Notes under the pieces: model-generated
Told to the model about the DNA's origin: nothing
The model's input: the letters and a program-made list of their open reading frames with translations, nothing else
Database searches by the model: none
Assembly (NCBI RefSeq): GCF_031755915.1
Contig: NC_083379.1
Span: 25,792,001 to 25,856,000 of the forward strand
Length of the DNA stretch: 64,000 nucleotides
Source: Ziziphus jujuba
Lineage: Eukaryota > Streptophyta > Magnoliopsida > Rosales > Rhamnaceae
Direction: 5' to 3'
Position numbers and translations under genes: made by a program
In this document: positions 36,404-49,847 of the stretch, piece after piece
How the letters are laid out: each line of letters begins with the position of its first letter
Numbering within the stretch: the first letter of the stretch is position 1

Positions 36404-37450
36404 ACAACCTGCTGGGTTGCTGACCCGATACGAATGACCGGGCCGATCACTAGGGCTCAAGCTAAGAGGTTTAAGGACAACCTTACTGCCTTTATCCAGG
36501 GAGTAATTCATTCTCCAAATGACTTGTCCATACCAGAGGATCCAAGGTCTGTTTTGAGCATACAAGTGGTGGAAGCCGATATAGATCCAGGTAGTTATAT
36601 TCGTGCACATATGGACTGTGAGCAGCATGAGATGGCTCCAATGCTTCATGGATTCAATACATATGTCTAAGAGGTCATAGAAGCAAGTCACGACAGCTTC
36701 AAAGGAAACCAAAAAGGGGTTGTTCACATGGAATGGAAAATTTGCAGGTTTTACTGTATTTTGTTGTTAGCTTTACTGTATTTTGCTGCGTTGGCTTTTT
36801 CTCTTTGATCAAAGCAAGTAGAAAAAAAGCATATAGAAGCTGATTTGGAGCTTAAATTGGTCAAAGATTGGCCAAAGTCAACTTAGTCAAAAGCTAGTAT
36901 TGTAGTTTCCTAATTTGATTTCTACTTTTGTTTTAGGAAATTACCTTTAATTTTGGTTTTTATTTGTTTATTTATTGGAAAAATAACTTTAGGAAAGTTA
37001 TAATTTTATTATTTTGGGTTGTAAATTAATTAATTCTTAATTCAAATAAAGGAATTAATTAATCAAATTAAGATTAGGAAATGTTGCAAAATTCGACCAA
37101 CACTTTAGTTTCCTAATGCTGGCTGGTTTTGTCTTAGTTTCTAGGGTTTTATTTTGTAACTTTTCCAGCCTTTTTAAGGGTTTGTTTTTTAGAAAGAACA
37201 CACCTTTAATAATATTCAGAATTTATTTTGTGAGATTGAATTTATCTTTGTTCTCATTGAACGCCTAAAACACCATTAGTTTTGACTTATCAATAGGATA
37301 TCCATCACCTATTATGGCGTCTTCATTATACCAAGGTTTCCAATCATAACTTGGTTAGGGGTTAAGGTCAATCCATTAAAATCTAAATTTAATTGAGATT
37401 CAAGCTAATATAATACAGGTTTAGGCATGTGTCGATCTAGGTTCGTATCA
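36404..37450 (+). repeat. 3' LTR of element D, first ~30 bases missing
   Basis: Collinear with the 5' LTR from about its 30th base (CAACCTGCTGGG) to the end GGTTCGTATCA, then the duplication aaagc. Contains the pol-extension reading GPITRAQAKRFKDNLTAFIQGVIHS with the frame open to 36670. Confidence 0.92.
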
Positions 37451-37455
37451 AAAGC

Positions 37456-37721
37456 TATCTAATGTTGTTCCCAAATTACTAACAAATTAAACTTTAGAAC
37501 CCAATACAAACTTAGGATTTATACTCTTCTCCTTTTTCTCTCTTTTGTAAATTCTCCTTTTAAGCAAAAATCCATGTTTGTTCAACTTCCTTTTATGACA
37601 CAACTCCATAGTAAATTCAACCAAAGTTTTTGAATAATCTTACTCGAGCTTATCTTATGAAAAACTATCTTCCGTAAACCTCAATCTTATGACAAGATTG
37701 CACTTTCTTCAGAAATTTCAT
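37456..37721. other. No gene seen
   Basis: AT-rich stretch between element D and the Athila-like gag half. No motif. Confidence 0.4.
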
Positions 37722-38229
37722 ATTATTCTTGAATTGGCCCATTTCACTCCTCAATTGTGAAGACATCGAACATGCAAAGAACCTTTTCAAGAATCATTCC
37801 GCCATTTCCTTTCCTATAGTGATAGAACCTGGTTATAGAGTATCTGACCAATTAAGGGCTTTATCCTTCAAAGAAATAGGAAAAACTCTCAACTGAATTG
37901 CATCATTTATAACATCATTCATCTTGGTGCTATGTGCAACTTGTCAAAACATAGTAAAACCACCAAATTGGTTTTGTTGCACCATTAAAATCAAAGTAGA
38001 TTTCATTGATAGGTTATTTATGAATTCTCAAAAGATGATAAAACATGGATGGCTTGTGATAATCTTAGTAGAACACGAGGTTGTTGTATAGCTTCATTAT
38101 TAATGTTCTCCATCATAGGTTCTTCTTCATGAAATTTAAACTCTTGAATTCTTCTCACATTCATAGGATTACCCAAGCATGTTTAAGCACTAGATTTAAT
38201 GGTTCAATTTTTGGATTTTGACTATCCAT
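37722..38229 (-). pseudogene. Athila-like Ty3/gypsy gag, N-terminal half
   Basis: Minus strand from ATG at 38229-38227 (MDSQNPKIEPLNL). It shows VQQNQFGG near 37985, then KMNDVINDAIQLRVFPISLKDKALNWSDTL, stop, PGSITIGKEMAE, stop, FLKRFFA and SQLRSEMGQFKNN, which is the conserved gag core order of the Athila group. Similarity stops at about 37722. The C-terminal half is absent on this side but present on the plus strand from about 55067. Many stops; dead. Confidence 0.75.
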
Positions 38230-38273
38230 TTCACCTATAAAAGCAAAAATAAAAACTAAACAAATAACTAATA

Positions 38274-39236
38274 TAATACAAACTTAGGTCGACTCGCTCC
38301 TAAATCCGTAACAGATAAAGTATGTATCATTCTAAAACAAGTTTTGATGGAAACATCAACCCTTAATCAATTTGAGACTAAGAACTTTGGTGTAGTGGTG
38401 ATGCCAATATAGGGGATGGGAAACCTATTGATAAGTTTAGGATTTGAACACCTCAAGCCATGCTAGAAAAATTTAATAGTTCTTAGAGAACAAAAAGAAT
38501 AACTCTCACAATTATGCTGAAAATTCTTAAACTATTTTATTTAACTAAAACAGATGTCTATTTTTAGGCAAAGTACTAATAAAATTAAGGAAAAGTAAAG
38601 CCTAAAATTTTAGCCATTAAGCATAAACTATGGCTGGCCGAATTCTAGTTTCCTAAAGCAAAAATTGACATTAAGCCTAATTTCTTAATCTTAATTTGAC
38701 TAATCAATTTTCTTAATCTTAATTTGACAAATCAATATGCCTTTAATTGAAATTAGGAAAGGTGATTTAATTACATGATTAAGCCCAATTAGGAAACTAA
38801 TTTGACACTTATCCTAAAACACAAAAATAATTAAGATTCCTAATTATAATTTGGAAACTAATTAATAACTTGGACACCAAGAAAAGTCAATTTGGCCTTG
38901 AAGCTTATCGAATCACACAAATGTCACACAAGATGCCATATGACACTGCCACATCATCATATGGTTACAACATCACTATGCCACTTTAGTAAGATGCCAC
39001 ATCAATGTGCCAAGTTAGCAAAGGCTTTTCTTCATGGATTTGACCTTGTAATCCTATATATTGGACCATTCTTTATTCACATTCAGTAGCAAATTTCCTT
39101 TAAGAGCTAAACATCTCCTGGATTAATCATTTAGCATTTCTTTGAATCTTTTAGCTTGAGCTCATGTTATTGGTCCCTCTTGAATTATATAGGTTCTTGG
39201 TTTTAGCTTATTGTGCTCCTAGGCATGTCCTCATCA
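38274..39236 (-). repeat. 3' LTR of element E (L2 type)
   Basis: 963 bp. On the minus strand it begins TGATGAGGACATGCC after a purine tract (GCATAGGAA) and ends CTAAGTTTGTATTA, where the terminal CA has become TA. It shares the termini and the order of blocks with L1 but most of the middle is diverged. Another copy, cut at both ends, is at 44533-45022. Confidence 0.8.
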
Positions 39237-41900
39237 TTCCTATGCTCTTGCAAAAGATTTGTTCTCAAATCAAAGTCATCAATGGCAGAAAAAGGAGATA
39301 CTCATAAACATTAAAAGTAGTACCAACATTATACTCACTTGGCAAATCTAAACGATATGCATTGTCATCCAGTTTCTTCGACATTTGAAAAGATTCATCT
39401 CCTTTTAACATAAGCTAAGACTTACGTTAGGCTAGAAATCTTTCTTTCCTTAAATCCAGTCATAGCCAATCTCCAGGTTCAAACACCATAGGCATTCAGC
39501 CTTTATTAGCTACATGTGCATGTTGTTCCGTTCTTCTTTCAATGTTTGCACGTGCCTTCTCATGTATTTGCTTCATAAATTTTTCCTTTTTTTTCCATCA
39601 AGATTAGCAAGTTCACTCATAGGCAAAGGTGTTAAATCTAATAAAGTTAAAGGATTCATTCCATATACAATTTCAAAAGGAGGATATGTTGTAGAAAAAT
39701 GCTCAATCCTATTATATGCAAATTCTATATGAGACAAACAATCTTCCCAAGTTTGAATATTCCTACTAATTAAAGCAAGCAACAATGTAGACAAAGTCCT
39801 ATTCACTTTCAGTTTAACCATCTGTTTGTGGATGACAAGTGGTAGAGAATAATAATTTAGTACCTAGCTTAGCCCACAATGTTTTCTATAAGTAACTTAA
39901 GAACTTAGCATCTTTATCAGATACAATTGTTCTAGGCATGCCATGCAATTTAACAATTTCTTCGAATAACAAATCAGCAACATGAGATGCATCATAAGTT
40001 TTGTTACATGCAATGAAATGTGTCATTTTAGAAAATCTATCCATGACAACAAAAATAGAATCCTTTCCATGCTTTGTCCTATGCAAACCTAATACAAAGT
40101 CCATAAAAATATCGATCCATGCATAAGTTGAAACAGGCAAAAGGCATATATAACCCGTGGGGTTGTAAACGTTATTTTGACTTCTCACATTTAATGCATC
40201 TCTCACAAGCCCTTTAAACATATATTTTCATGTACAACCAATAAAAGTGCTATTGTAGAATAGCCAAAGTTTTAGCTACTCCAAGGTGCTCCATAAAAGC
40301 ACCTCCATATGATTCCCTCACTAACAGCTCACGTGTACTATATGATGGAATGTAAAGTTTATTCTCCCTGAATAAGTATCCCTCAAATCTACAAAATTTC
40401 CCATCACCAGGCTTTACAAAAAGTTTGTAAATTTCTCCAAAATAATTATCACATGCATACAAACTTTTAATTTGTTCAAATCTAAGCAACCTAGCATATA
40501 AAATGGAAAGTAAAACATACCTGCGGGATAATGTATCGGTCATAATCTTTTTATTACCTTGCCTGTAGTGAATAATATAATGAAAAGTTTCTATGAACTC
40601 TATCCATTTACCATGTCACTTATTAAGCTTACCTTGTCCTTTTAGATGCTTCAAAGAGTTATGATCGATATGGGACGTGAATTATTTTGGTTATAAATAA
40701 TGTTGCCACGTTTCTTTATCATAAGTAGAATACTTAGCTTTTCACTGAAATATGTGATGGGTTTTCCTTATTGTATCAAAATAAAACTTACACCTCTTCC
40801 TAAAGCATCACATTCAATCTCAAAAGGTTTTTTAAGTTAGGCAAAACCAGTAAAGGAGCATTAGTAAGTTTTTCCTTCAAAAAATTGAAGGACTTTTCTT
40901 GTTCTTTGCAATGAAAACCTACACTCTTCTTGATAACCTCTGTCAAGGGGTGCAACAATGGTACAAAAATCTTTCACAAACCTTCTATATAAGCTAGCCA
41001 ACATGTGAAAGCTCCTAACATTTATGATTGAAGCTAGTGTGGGCAAATTTTGAATGGCCTTAAGCTTCTATTGGTCAACTTTCATACCTACAACACTTAT
41101 TAGAAAGTTTAAAAAGACAAGATTAGATTGACAAAAATTACACCTTTTATAATTAGCAAACAACCATTCTTTCCTAAGAACTTCTAAGACTAGCGTAAGA
41201 TGTTCTACATGTTCTTTAAAACTTCTACTATATACAAGAATGCCATCAAAATAGACAACTACAAACCTATCAGTAAAAGCACATGAAACGTAGTTTAACC
41301 ATAAGCCTATACTTAATAGTTATACTGCTAATAGCCTTATAATCAACACACGTTCTCCATGTTCGATCTTTTTTATGGACTAATAACACTGGAACAACAC
41401 ACATACTCATCCTTTCTTTAATATAACCTTTTTTCTAACAATTCAATTACTTGACGTTGACACTCCTTCATTTCCTCGGGATTACTTCTATATGATGGTA
41501 GATTAGAAATTTGTAACTAGAACAAAGTCAATTTGATGCTCAATCCCTCTAATTGATGGAAGTCCACTTGGTATCTTTTCGGGAAGATATCATCAAGTTC
41601 CTACAAAAGAAAAGCTACAAAACTAGGAAGTGTAAGATCACCAGGGTTAGCTAAATAATTTAAATAAGCTACCTTATACATCATTACAAACATAGGCTTT
41701 TTACACAAGAAAGCTCTCTCGATCTCACTTGTTTTTGCATAGAATCATCATTTATTTTTTTCTTTCTTTTTCATTTCCTTTTCTATGTTACTCATGGACT
41801 TACCTAACTTACCTTTGGAATGAGGTTTTACTGCATGGTGAAAATTATCTATGGGGGTTGTATGAACTCTCTTAGCCATGCGAATGGTGGATTAGCCTTT
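39237..41900 (-). pseudogene. Element E: reverse transcriptase, RNase H and integrase
   Basis: Integrase: RELLVRESYGG and AFMEHLGVAKTL (40250-40543), [36 protein letters not shown] with [13 protein letters not shown] (39886-40221), then TLSTLLLALISRNIQTWEDCLSHIEFAYNR (39573-39821). RNase H is heavily decayed at about 40545-40850. RT: VPVLLVHKKDRTWRTCVDYKAISSITIKYR near 41340 jumps directly to FVVVYFDGILVYS near 41250, so about 90 residues of the RT core are deleted and YFDD is YFDG. Many stops and frameshifts. Confidence 0.87.
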
Positions 41901-43643
41901 TTTTGATGCTCAACCACTCTCCTTCATTGCATTTTTAGATGTTCTTTATAAACCCCTTTAGGAGTTAATGGCATAAGCATAAACTTATTACCTTTGTAAG
42001 AAAACACAATTTCATCATCATAATTATCAATGCTAAATTTTACCTTTACTTATTTATTAACTCTAACTTCTCCACTATCATTTGACCATTATAACCTATA
42101 AGGATTGGGATACTTCATAGTTGTTAGACCTAATTTTTTAACCATAGTAGTACTAACTATATTAGCACAACTTTCTCCATCAATTATCATACTACATACC
42201 TTATCTTTGATTAGGCATCTAGTATGGAAGATGTTCTCTCGTTATATTTAATTTTCATCTTTATAGATTGTTAGGGCTCTTCTCACAACTAAATTCAAAT
42301 CTACCATCATCGAGTACTTGCGTTGAGACTTCTCTTCATCTTCATCAATGTTGTCCTCCAATACTAGCATTAAATCATCATCTAACTCATCTTTTTCATT
42401 CACAAATTCAATATCCCCTTTATCCTTAAGTACATGATTCTTCTATTTGGTCATTAACTTGTAATGTGTCCTCTAACCTGACATTTAAAGCACAAAATGT
42501 TTTGAATTCTAGATGAGATAAGTTTACTTTTACTAACCTATTAGGCTGAAGTAGGGGTTTCAGCCTTAACACCAAAATTAGTCCTATTTGGTGTTTTTTC
42601 CTTTTTTCTGGCCTAGGTGCTTTCTCTTAGGTGGGAGTTGATCTCAAACTTGCTGAACTTGACCTCCATTGATTCACTGAACACCCTAGCTATGTGGTTG
42701 TAGTACCCTTCTCTTTAATTGTTGCTCAATTTTGACTACTATATGCAACATATCTTCCATCTCCACATAATGTTGCAATTCAAATTGGTTAGCTATCTCC
42801 TTATTCAAGCCCACCAATAATCTTACCATGGTAGCTTCAGGATCCTACATAATGTTAGCCCTCATGATGAGAATCTCCATCTCTTTATAATAATCCTCCA
42901 TGCTCGTACTACATTGTGACAAAGATTAATGCTTTTGATAGAGCATTCAATAGTAGTTACTAGGGACAAATATTCTTCATGATTTGTTTCATCTCTATCC
43001 AAGTTTCCAATGGACGTTAACTTGCTCTTTTTCGGGTTATGGACTCCTGGTCCCACCATTTAATGTTATAATCTCCAAATTTTATGGCAGCAAGCTGAAT
43101 CTTACTAACTTATGAAAAATGTTGAGACTCAAATATCATCTCCCTGCGTTGCTTCCATCCTAGGTTTGCTTATAAATCACTATTGCCTTGAAAATGTAGA
43201 ATCTTGATCTTAATACCACCTAAATCATCCTCTCGATCTGGTTTTGTCCTCCCACATAATTGTCTTATGTATGACTTAAATTCCTCCTCCAATTCTTCCT
43301 CTAATTTGTTTGCATAGTTGACACCTTCAAACGCCTCTCGGATTTGTCTATATCCTCCTCTACCACATCCTCCTTATGATACATTCTGAATAGGTTGTTA
43401 AAATGTGGATGCTATACAATTCTTATCTACTTGCAATTTAAGTTGCTCAATATCCTTAATCATTGACTGCATATCTCCCATAAAGGTGGTGAACATGTTG
43501 ACATTAATCTCTATCTTTGAGCTTGATGACTCCCCTTTATCTTTGGATATGTTTACCTTCTGATTGTTAGTGATAAAAATAAAGAGATCCTTATTAATTC
43601 ATTCCTTTACTTGCATCACTTTACCAAGTTGCCAATCTCTCAT
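41901..43643 (-). pseudogene. Element E: gag and protease
   Basis: Proposed start ATG at 43643-43641 (MRDWQLGKVMQVKE, then stop). The N-terminus differs from MADSRLRR of the L1 gags. Downstream are IKWWDQES and MKQIMKN (capsid part), then the zinc knuckle CFKCQVRGHIT near 42475, where the Arg is AGA. Protease lies near 42050-42260 (MIIDGESCANIVSTT-like; the DSG is D-G-E). Read by eye through several frameshifts. Confidence 0.7.
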
Positions 43644-44532
43644 GTTTTCACACTTTTAACCTTAATTATCTAACATGTTAGTCATTTACCATTCAAGTTA
43701 AATTTACTTGGTTCTTTGCAAACTAACTTAAATTTAAGTTATGCAAATAAGTCCAAGCTAAACTTAACAATAAGTCTAAAGAATGGAAAAACGAAGAAGA
43801 AGCAAGAATCAAACATGGAACAATAATACCTAGGCCAACTAAGAGTGAAATAAAACAAACTCACACTTTTGAATGATAATCTAGGCAAGTATGAATAATT
43901 CAAGGTTTGAAAGATCAAATTGAATAGGTTTGAAGCAATAGAACAAGAAACAAAGGACGAAAAAAAAAACCTATCCAGAATTGGCCTTGTAGTTTCTTAA
44001 ATTTTAGGTTTTAAGTACTTCCCTTCAAAACTAAACTGTTAACCTTTTAAAATTAATGGACTCAGCCACAATATCAAGCAACTCAAACAACTTGAATTTC
44101 AATAATTTTTATTTCTTCTTTTTATTTTTTAGATTTTTTTTAAGAACAGCAACAAAGTAAGACTTTTGATGCTACTAACATGTATTAATTTGTTCTCCCA
44201 CTTAAAATTTAAACAACTTTTCCAAAAATCACACAAGTAGGGTTTTTAGTGCAATTTTTTTGTTTTTTTTTGTTTAAGGAATGTTGAATGCTAAGAATGA
44301 AAGATTAAAAACTTGGAAAGAAATTCACACAAAAAAACCAAAATTTCAATTCAAAAAAAAAATAATAATAATTACTAGATGCAATCGGCCAAAGTTTAGG
44401 AAACTAGAAACTTTTTTTTTATTTTTTATGCAAGGACGAATTAAGACACTAACAAGAGCAAAGCAAACAAGAATAACAATATCAATGATCAAACAAAAAC
44501 CTAGGATGATCAGCCAAAGAAGAAAATAAATG
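43644..44532 (-). other. Leader of element E
   Basis: Noncoding and A/T rich. Chance frames at 44281-44552 on both strands. The expected primer site and inner LTR end are missing: leader sequence runs directly into the middle of the L2 LTR at about 44533. Confidence 0.6.
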
Positions 44533-45022
44533 GGGTGCCTATTTATAGGCAACGTACAAATAAAATTAAGAAAAAATAAAGTCTAAATTTCAGCCATTAA
44601 GCATAAACTATGGTTGGCTGAATTTTATAGTTTCCTAAAACAAAAATTGACATTAATCTTAGTTTCCTAATCTTAATTTGACTAATTAATCTTCCATTAA
44701 TTGAAGTTAGGTAAGGTGATTTAATCACATAATTAAGGCAAATTAGGAAACTAATTTGATACTTGTCGTAAAACAAAAAAAAAATAATTAAAATCCCGAA
44801 TTACAATTTGGAAACTAATTAATAACTTGAACACCAGGAAAAGTTAATTAATACGCACTAATGATCTTACGATTTCCATGTACTATGCAACTTCAACAAG
44901 ATGCCACATCATCATGCCAAGTCAGCAAAGGATTTTATTCATGGATTTGACCGTGTAATTCTATACATTAGACCATCTTTGCTTCATCTTTAGTAGTGAA
45001 TTTCCTTTAAGAGCTAAACACC
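44533..45022 (-). repeat. 5' LTR remnant of element E
   Basis: Matches the L2 LTR at about 38571-39110 (CAGCCATTAAGCATAAACTA, and TTTAAGAGCTAAACA at the end). It lacks about 300 bases on the inner side, and is cut on the outer side by the L3 LTR fragment. Confidence 0.8.
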
Positions 45023-45717
45023 TGATACAAACCTCGGTCGACTCGCTCACAAACCCATATTAAATTATCCCATATCAAAATTAATTTTAGATTCTAATGG
45101 TCACCTTGATCCTTAATCAACTTATGATTAGAAATCTTGTTATATGATGAAGACGCCACAATAGGTGATGGATATCCTATTGATAAGTCAAAGTAAAACA
45201 CTTAATTTCTATTCGATGTTTTAGGTGTTCAAAGAGAACAAAGAGAATTCTTCTCATAAATAATTTTTGAATAATAATCTAATCTGCCATTCCATTGAAA
45301 AATAAGCCAATATATAGGCTAAAGTTACAAGAAATCAAACCTTAAAATGATTAGGTTAAATTTGGCCAACATAGAAAAAGATTAGGAAAGTGCTGAGTTT
45401 TTCCAAGTTTCCTAAACTAATTTGTTTTAATTAATTCCTTAATTTTGAAATAGGAATTAATTTTTCAATCAGAATAATAAAATATCAACCTTCCTAGATT
45501 AATTTTTCTAGCAAATAATTAAATAAAAACCAAAATAAAAGACTATTTCGTAAAACAAAAGGTCAATTTCAGATATGGAAAGTAGTTGACTAGTTTTCCA
45601 AATAAGTTGTTTTTGTCTAATCACCAGCTAGTTTAGGCTCCAAATCAGCTCCAACATGCCATGTAGGATGCCAAATAGGATTACAATTTGTTCCCATATG
45701 TTTCCCTTGATCAGAAT
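45023..45717 (-). repeat. L3 LTR fragment
   Basis: Begins TGATACAAACCTCGG and matches the LTRs of element G for about 695 bp, to TTTCCCTTGATCAGAAT, where the plus-strand L1 LTR takes over. The remainder is not found in the window. It apparently inserted in the element E LTR (left flank acacc). Confidence 0.8.
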
Positions 45718-46834
45718 TAATACGAATCCGCCCGTGCCTGCATAATCGACAATCCGCTAGGATGCTGACCCGATACGGATGAAGACTAGGCCGATCACTG
45801 GGGCTCAAGCCAAGAGGTTTAAGGAAAACAATTTTGCCTTTACCTATGGGGTAATTCATTCTCAAAAGGGCTTGTCCATACCCGAAGATACAAGGCTTGT
45901 TTTGAGCATCCAAGCGGTGAAAGCCAATACGGGCCTGGGTAGCGGTTTAGGTGCATTTATGGATTCCGAGCAACGGAAAATGGGTTCAAATCTTTTTGAA
46001 CTCATTTGATATCACTAAGAAGCCATGGGAACTAGTCAAGGCCAAAGATAAGCTGATCATTTGAGTGGTGTGCACATGAGAGAGAAATTGGCCGGGTTTT
46101 ACTATATTTTGTGCTGACTTTACTGTATTTTGCTGAGTTGGTTTTTTCTCTTTCTTCCAAGCAAGGGGAATGTTTGGGACTCCATAATAATCTTATTTGG
46201 CATCCTAAAAAGCATATTGAAGCTGATTTGGAGCTCAAATTGGTCAAAGTCAACTTAGTCAAAAAGCTAGTATTTTAGTTTCCTAATTGATTCGACTTTT
46301 TGTTTTAAGAAATTACCATTACTTTTTCGGTTTTATTTATTTATTTGCTAGACAAATAAGTTTATGAAAGTTATTATTTTATCATTTTCACTGTAAATTA
46401 ATTAATTCCTAATTCAAAATAAAGGAATTAATTAATCCAAATTAGTTTAGGAAATGATGCAAATTTCGGCTACCTTTATGAAACAACAAGCATGGCTGAT
46501 TTTAGCTTAGTTTTTTAGGGTTTTATTTGTGATTTAGTGGACTATTGAAAGGCTTATTTTTCAATAAGAAGACAGCTTGTATTTTATATAGAAAATAATT
46601 TGTGAGATTGAATTCTTTTTGTTCTTTTGAGCACCTAAAACACCATTAGTGAATGAGTGTTTTAGTTTGACTTATCAATAGGCCTTCCATCACCAATTGT
46701 GGCGTCTTCATCATATACCATGGTTTCTAATCACAGGTTGGTTAGGGGTCAAGGTGAGCATTAGATCTTGAGCATAATTAGATCCAGGCTAATATAATAC
46801 GGGTTTAGGTGCAGGTTGTTCTAGGTTCGTATCA
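45718..46834 (+). repeat. L1 LTR, left arm of the palindrome
   Basis: 1117 bp, TAATACGAATCCGCCCG (TG changed to TA) to GGTTCGTATCA, followed by a perfect primer site. The pol-extension frame is open at 45779-46009 with the start KTRPITGAQAKRFKEN. Confidence 0.93.
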
Positions 46835-46836
46835 TT

Positions 46837-46849
46837 TGGTATCAGAGCC
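46837..46849 (+). other. Primer-binding site, initiator Met tRNA
   Basis: TGGTATCAGAGCC, two bases after the LTR end; exact match to the plant initiator-Met primer site. Confidence 0.93.
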
Positions 46850-47827
46850 GAATTTTGTTCAGGTTTGATCTATATTTATTTGCTTTATTTGTTTTTGTGT
46901 TATTCTGAAATTTTAGCATTAAGGTTGCTTCTATCATCATACACATTCTGCATATTAAAAAAAAAAAAAATTCATTCCTAGTTAAATTAGGTTTTCCTTG
47001 TCCTACCGTATCTTTGTTTCCTAGCTTGTTGGTTATCTTTCATTATTGTTCTTGTTAATTTTGGTTTTTGTTGATTTTTCTTTGATGTTTTATTCTTAAA
47101 TATTTGCATTCATATATTAAAAAAAGAAAAGAAAAAAAAGAAAAGCCGAATAGATTAAAAAAGAAAAATTGCACTTTTGTATTTGTTGGAGGTCACGGGT
47201 TTGGTGATTACTTGGTGTTGGAATTGCAATTTGGGTATTGATTCTTGCTACTACAGTTTTTTCATGTTATGTGAGCAAAAAAAAAAAAAAAAAAGAAAAA
47301 AAGAGAAGAAAAGCCAAATTAAAAAACCAAATTTCAGTTTGTTGATTATTTATTATATATTGGAGTTGCTGGAGAATTATTTTTGTTGGTGGATATTTGA
47401 ACTTTGGGTGCCTAAAGTATTGGATTAAAATTAGTTAAAGGAATTGATACAAAAGTAGAATTACAAGAACAACAACCAACACTACTCTTTAATTTTGTTC
47501 AAATTGATTATTGTTTGAGTTTGAATTTCTTTCTCGACAATTTCATTCTTAGATTATTAGTTTTGAATTTCTTCCTCGACAATTTCATTCTTAGATTATT
47601 AGTTTAATTAAAACATACTTGTGATCTAATTGTTGTTTTTAGGGTGTTTGAATTAGAACTTTAAGGTAAGTCATTGAGTGGAAAAAAGGCAAGAGTGTAT
47701 GAGCTTAAAAGAGGGTACATGCCGAAACTAGTGTGAAAACGGGAGTATCGAGACCTTGATTGAGTGAAACATGTGAGGGAGTGATATTTGGTGAGAATTT
47801 ATTTTATTTTATATTATTTATACTAAC
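46850..47827 (+). other. Leader, left palindrome arm
   Basis: Noncoding; A-rich runs near 46956 and 47278-47320. No gene seen. Confidence 0.8.
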
Positions 47828-48283
47828 ATGGTAGATTCAAGGTTGAGGAGAGGAGATCCACCACTAAGAATTAATGAAGAAGAATCCGTAGGATTTGATG
47901 GTGATTCCCGAGCTACGGGGAGTGATGAGCAAATGGACATGAGGGTTGTCTTTGAATAATTGCTGTGGTTGAATGCTCAATTTGACCACATAAATCAAAG
48001 GATAGACAGAATAGAAACATCTCATGGTGGACCAAATTTGAGGCAAGAGTTCCACAGAGGTCAAGGTCGAGGTCGAGGAGGCTGTGGACGACCTAGAGAG
48101 GAGTTCGAAGAGGAAACTTCTGGAGATGATTTCGAGGAAGGAATGGATGAAACACTTGCTCTCCAAGTGAGGCTAGGCTGTGGGAGGCATAGGACAGAGG
48201 AGGTAGATGATGATCTTGTCATCATTAAGCTAAACATACCACCTTTCATGGGGAAAAGTGATCTGAAAACTTACTTGGAGACT
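47828..48283 (+). pseudogene. Gag N-terminal fragment, left palindrome arm
   Basis: ATG at 47828 (MVDSRLRRGDPPLRINEEESVGFDGDSRATGSDEQMDMR). One stop at 47957-47959, then LNAQFDHINQRIDRIETSHGGPNLRQEFHRGQGRGRGGCGRP and DDLVIIKLNIPPFMGKSDLKTYLE. Coding ends at the palindrome turn; the frame continues into antisense gag as a chance 139-codon frame. Confidence 0.9.
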
Positions 48284-48718
48284 TACTTGGTCACTTTTTC
48301 CCATCAAAGGTGGTATGTTTACCTTAATGTTGCCAAGATCATCATCTACCTCCTCTCTCCTATGCCCCACATGACCTAGCCTCTCTTATACAGCAAGTGT
48401 TTCATCCATTCCTTCCTCGAAATTATCTTTAAAATTTTCCTCTTCGAACTCCTTTCTAGGCCGTCCACTGCTTCCTCGACCTCGACCTCCATGGAACTCT
48501 TGCCTCAAATTCGTTCCACCATGAGATGTTTCTATTCTGTCCATCCCTTGATTTATGTGATCAAATTGAGCATTCATCTACTACAATTGTTCCAAGATAG
48601 CCTTCATGTCCGTTTGCTCACCAGTCCCTATAGCTCGAGAATCACCATGGAATCCTACGGATTCTTCTTCATTAAAATTTAGTGTTGGATCTCCTCTCCT
48701 TAACCTTGAATCTGCCAT
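48284..48718 (-). pseudogene. Gag N-terminal fragment, right palindrome arm
   Basis: Minus strand from ATG at 48718-48716 (MADSRLRR). NAQFDHINQGMDRIETSHGGTNLRQEFHGGRGRGSSGRP, EEGMDETLAV, stop, then ERLGHVGHRREEVDDDLGNIKVNIPPLMGKSD. Ends at the turn. Confidence 0.9.
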
Positions 48719-49847
48719 GTTGGTACAAATAATGCAAAATAAAATAAATTCTCACCAAAAATCACTCTCTCATGTGTTTCACTTAATCAAGATCTCGACA
48801 CTCGTATTTTCACACTAATTTCGGCTTTTATCCTTTTTTAAGCTCATACACTCTTGCCTTTTTTCCACTCAATGAATTATATCAAAGTTCTAATTAAAAC
48901 ACCCACAAAATAGCAATTAGATCACAAGTATGTTTTAATTAAACTTATCACCAAAACAGTAGCAAAAAGCAAGCAATACCGAATGAATTTTTAAACACCT
49001 ATTTTTTGGCTTTTCTAGACAAAATAAACAAAATAACAAGGAAAATTTTCGAATTTGTAAGAACTAGACCAGATGGTTTGAGATTAAGGATTCAAGAATA
49101 AAATTTAGGAAAAAAGAATTTCAAACACGAGCAAGAATCAATTTGAACAAAATTAAGGAATAATGTTAGTTGTTGTTCTTATAACTGAAGTTGTGTATCA
49201 ATTCCTTTAACTAATTTTAATACAAATAATATAAGAACCCAAAATTCAAATATCCAGCAACAAAAATAATTCTCCAGCAACTCAAAATATTGAATAAACA
49301 ATTAACAAAACAGCAGCTCCAAGAAATTTCAAGGAAAAAATTTCAACACCAAATTTAACAAACCGATTTTTTTTTTCTATATCGGATTTTCTTCTTCTTT
49401 TCTTTTTTCCATTGAATATCAAACACAAATTTGGTAACAAAATTAGCAACCAAATTGTAATTCCAATGGGAAAAACTCACTAAACCCGTGGCCTCCAACA
49501 ACAAGAATAAAAATGTGCAGTTTTTTTTTTTTTTTTAATATCTGTTCAACTTTTTTTTTTAAATAAATGAATGCAAATATTTCAGACTAAAACAGCAAAG
49601 AAAAACTCAACAAAAACCAAATTAACAAGAACAATGATAAAAGACAACCAACAAACTAGGAAGCAGGAATACGGTAAAAGTAGGAAAACCTATTTTGACT
49701 AGGAATTATTTTTTTTTTAAATATGCAGAACATGTATGATGATAGAAGCAACCTTAACCTAATGTGAAAATTGAAGAATAACACAAAAACAAATAAAGCA
49801 AATAAATATAGATCAAACCTGAACAAAATTTTGCTTTGACACTAAAT
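48719..49847 (-). other. Leader and decayed primer site, right palindrome arm
   Basis: Noncoding. The primer site (49834-49845, minus) reads TAGTGTCAAAGC against TGGTATCAGAGC. No gene seen. Confidence 0.8.

Larger units (their letters stand above)
29713..37450 (+). mobile_element. Element D: most complete CRM-like Ty3/gypsy copy
   Basis: 7738 bp bounded by the duplication aaagc (29708-29712 and 37451-37455). Order: 5' LTR, primer site, leader, gag, protease, linker, RT, RNase H, integrase, 3' LTR. All domains are visible but carry stops and frameshifts. A small inverted block destroys the integrase end and the first ~30 bases of the 3' LTR. Confidence 0.95.

Noticed and set aside
47960..48379. 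139-codon frame as an intact gag gene
   Set aside because: It crosses the palindrome turn at about 48283; the last 30 or so residues are antisense gag.
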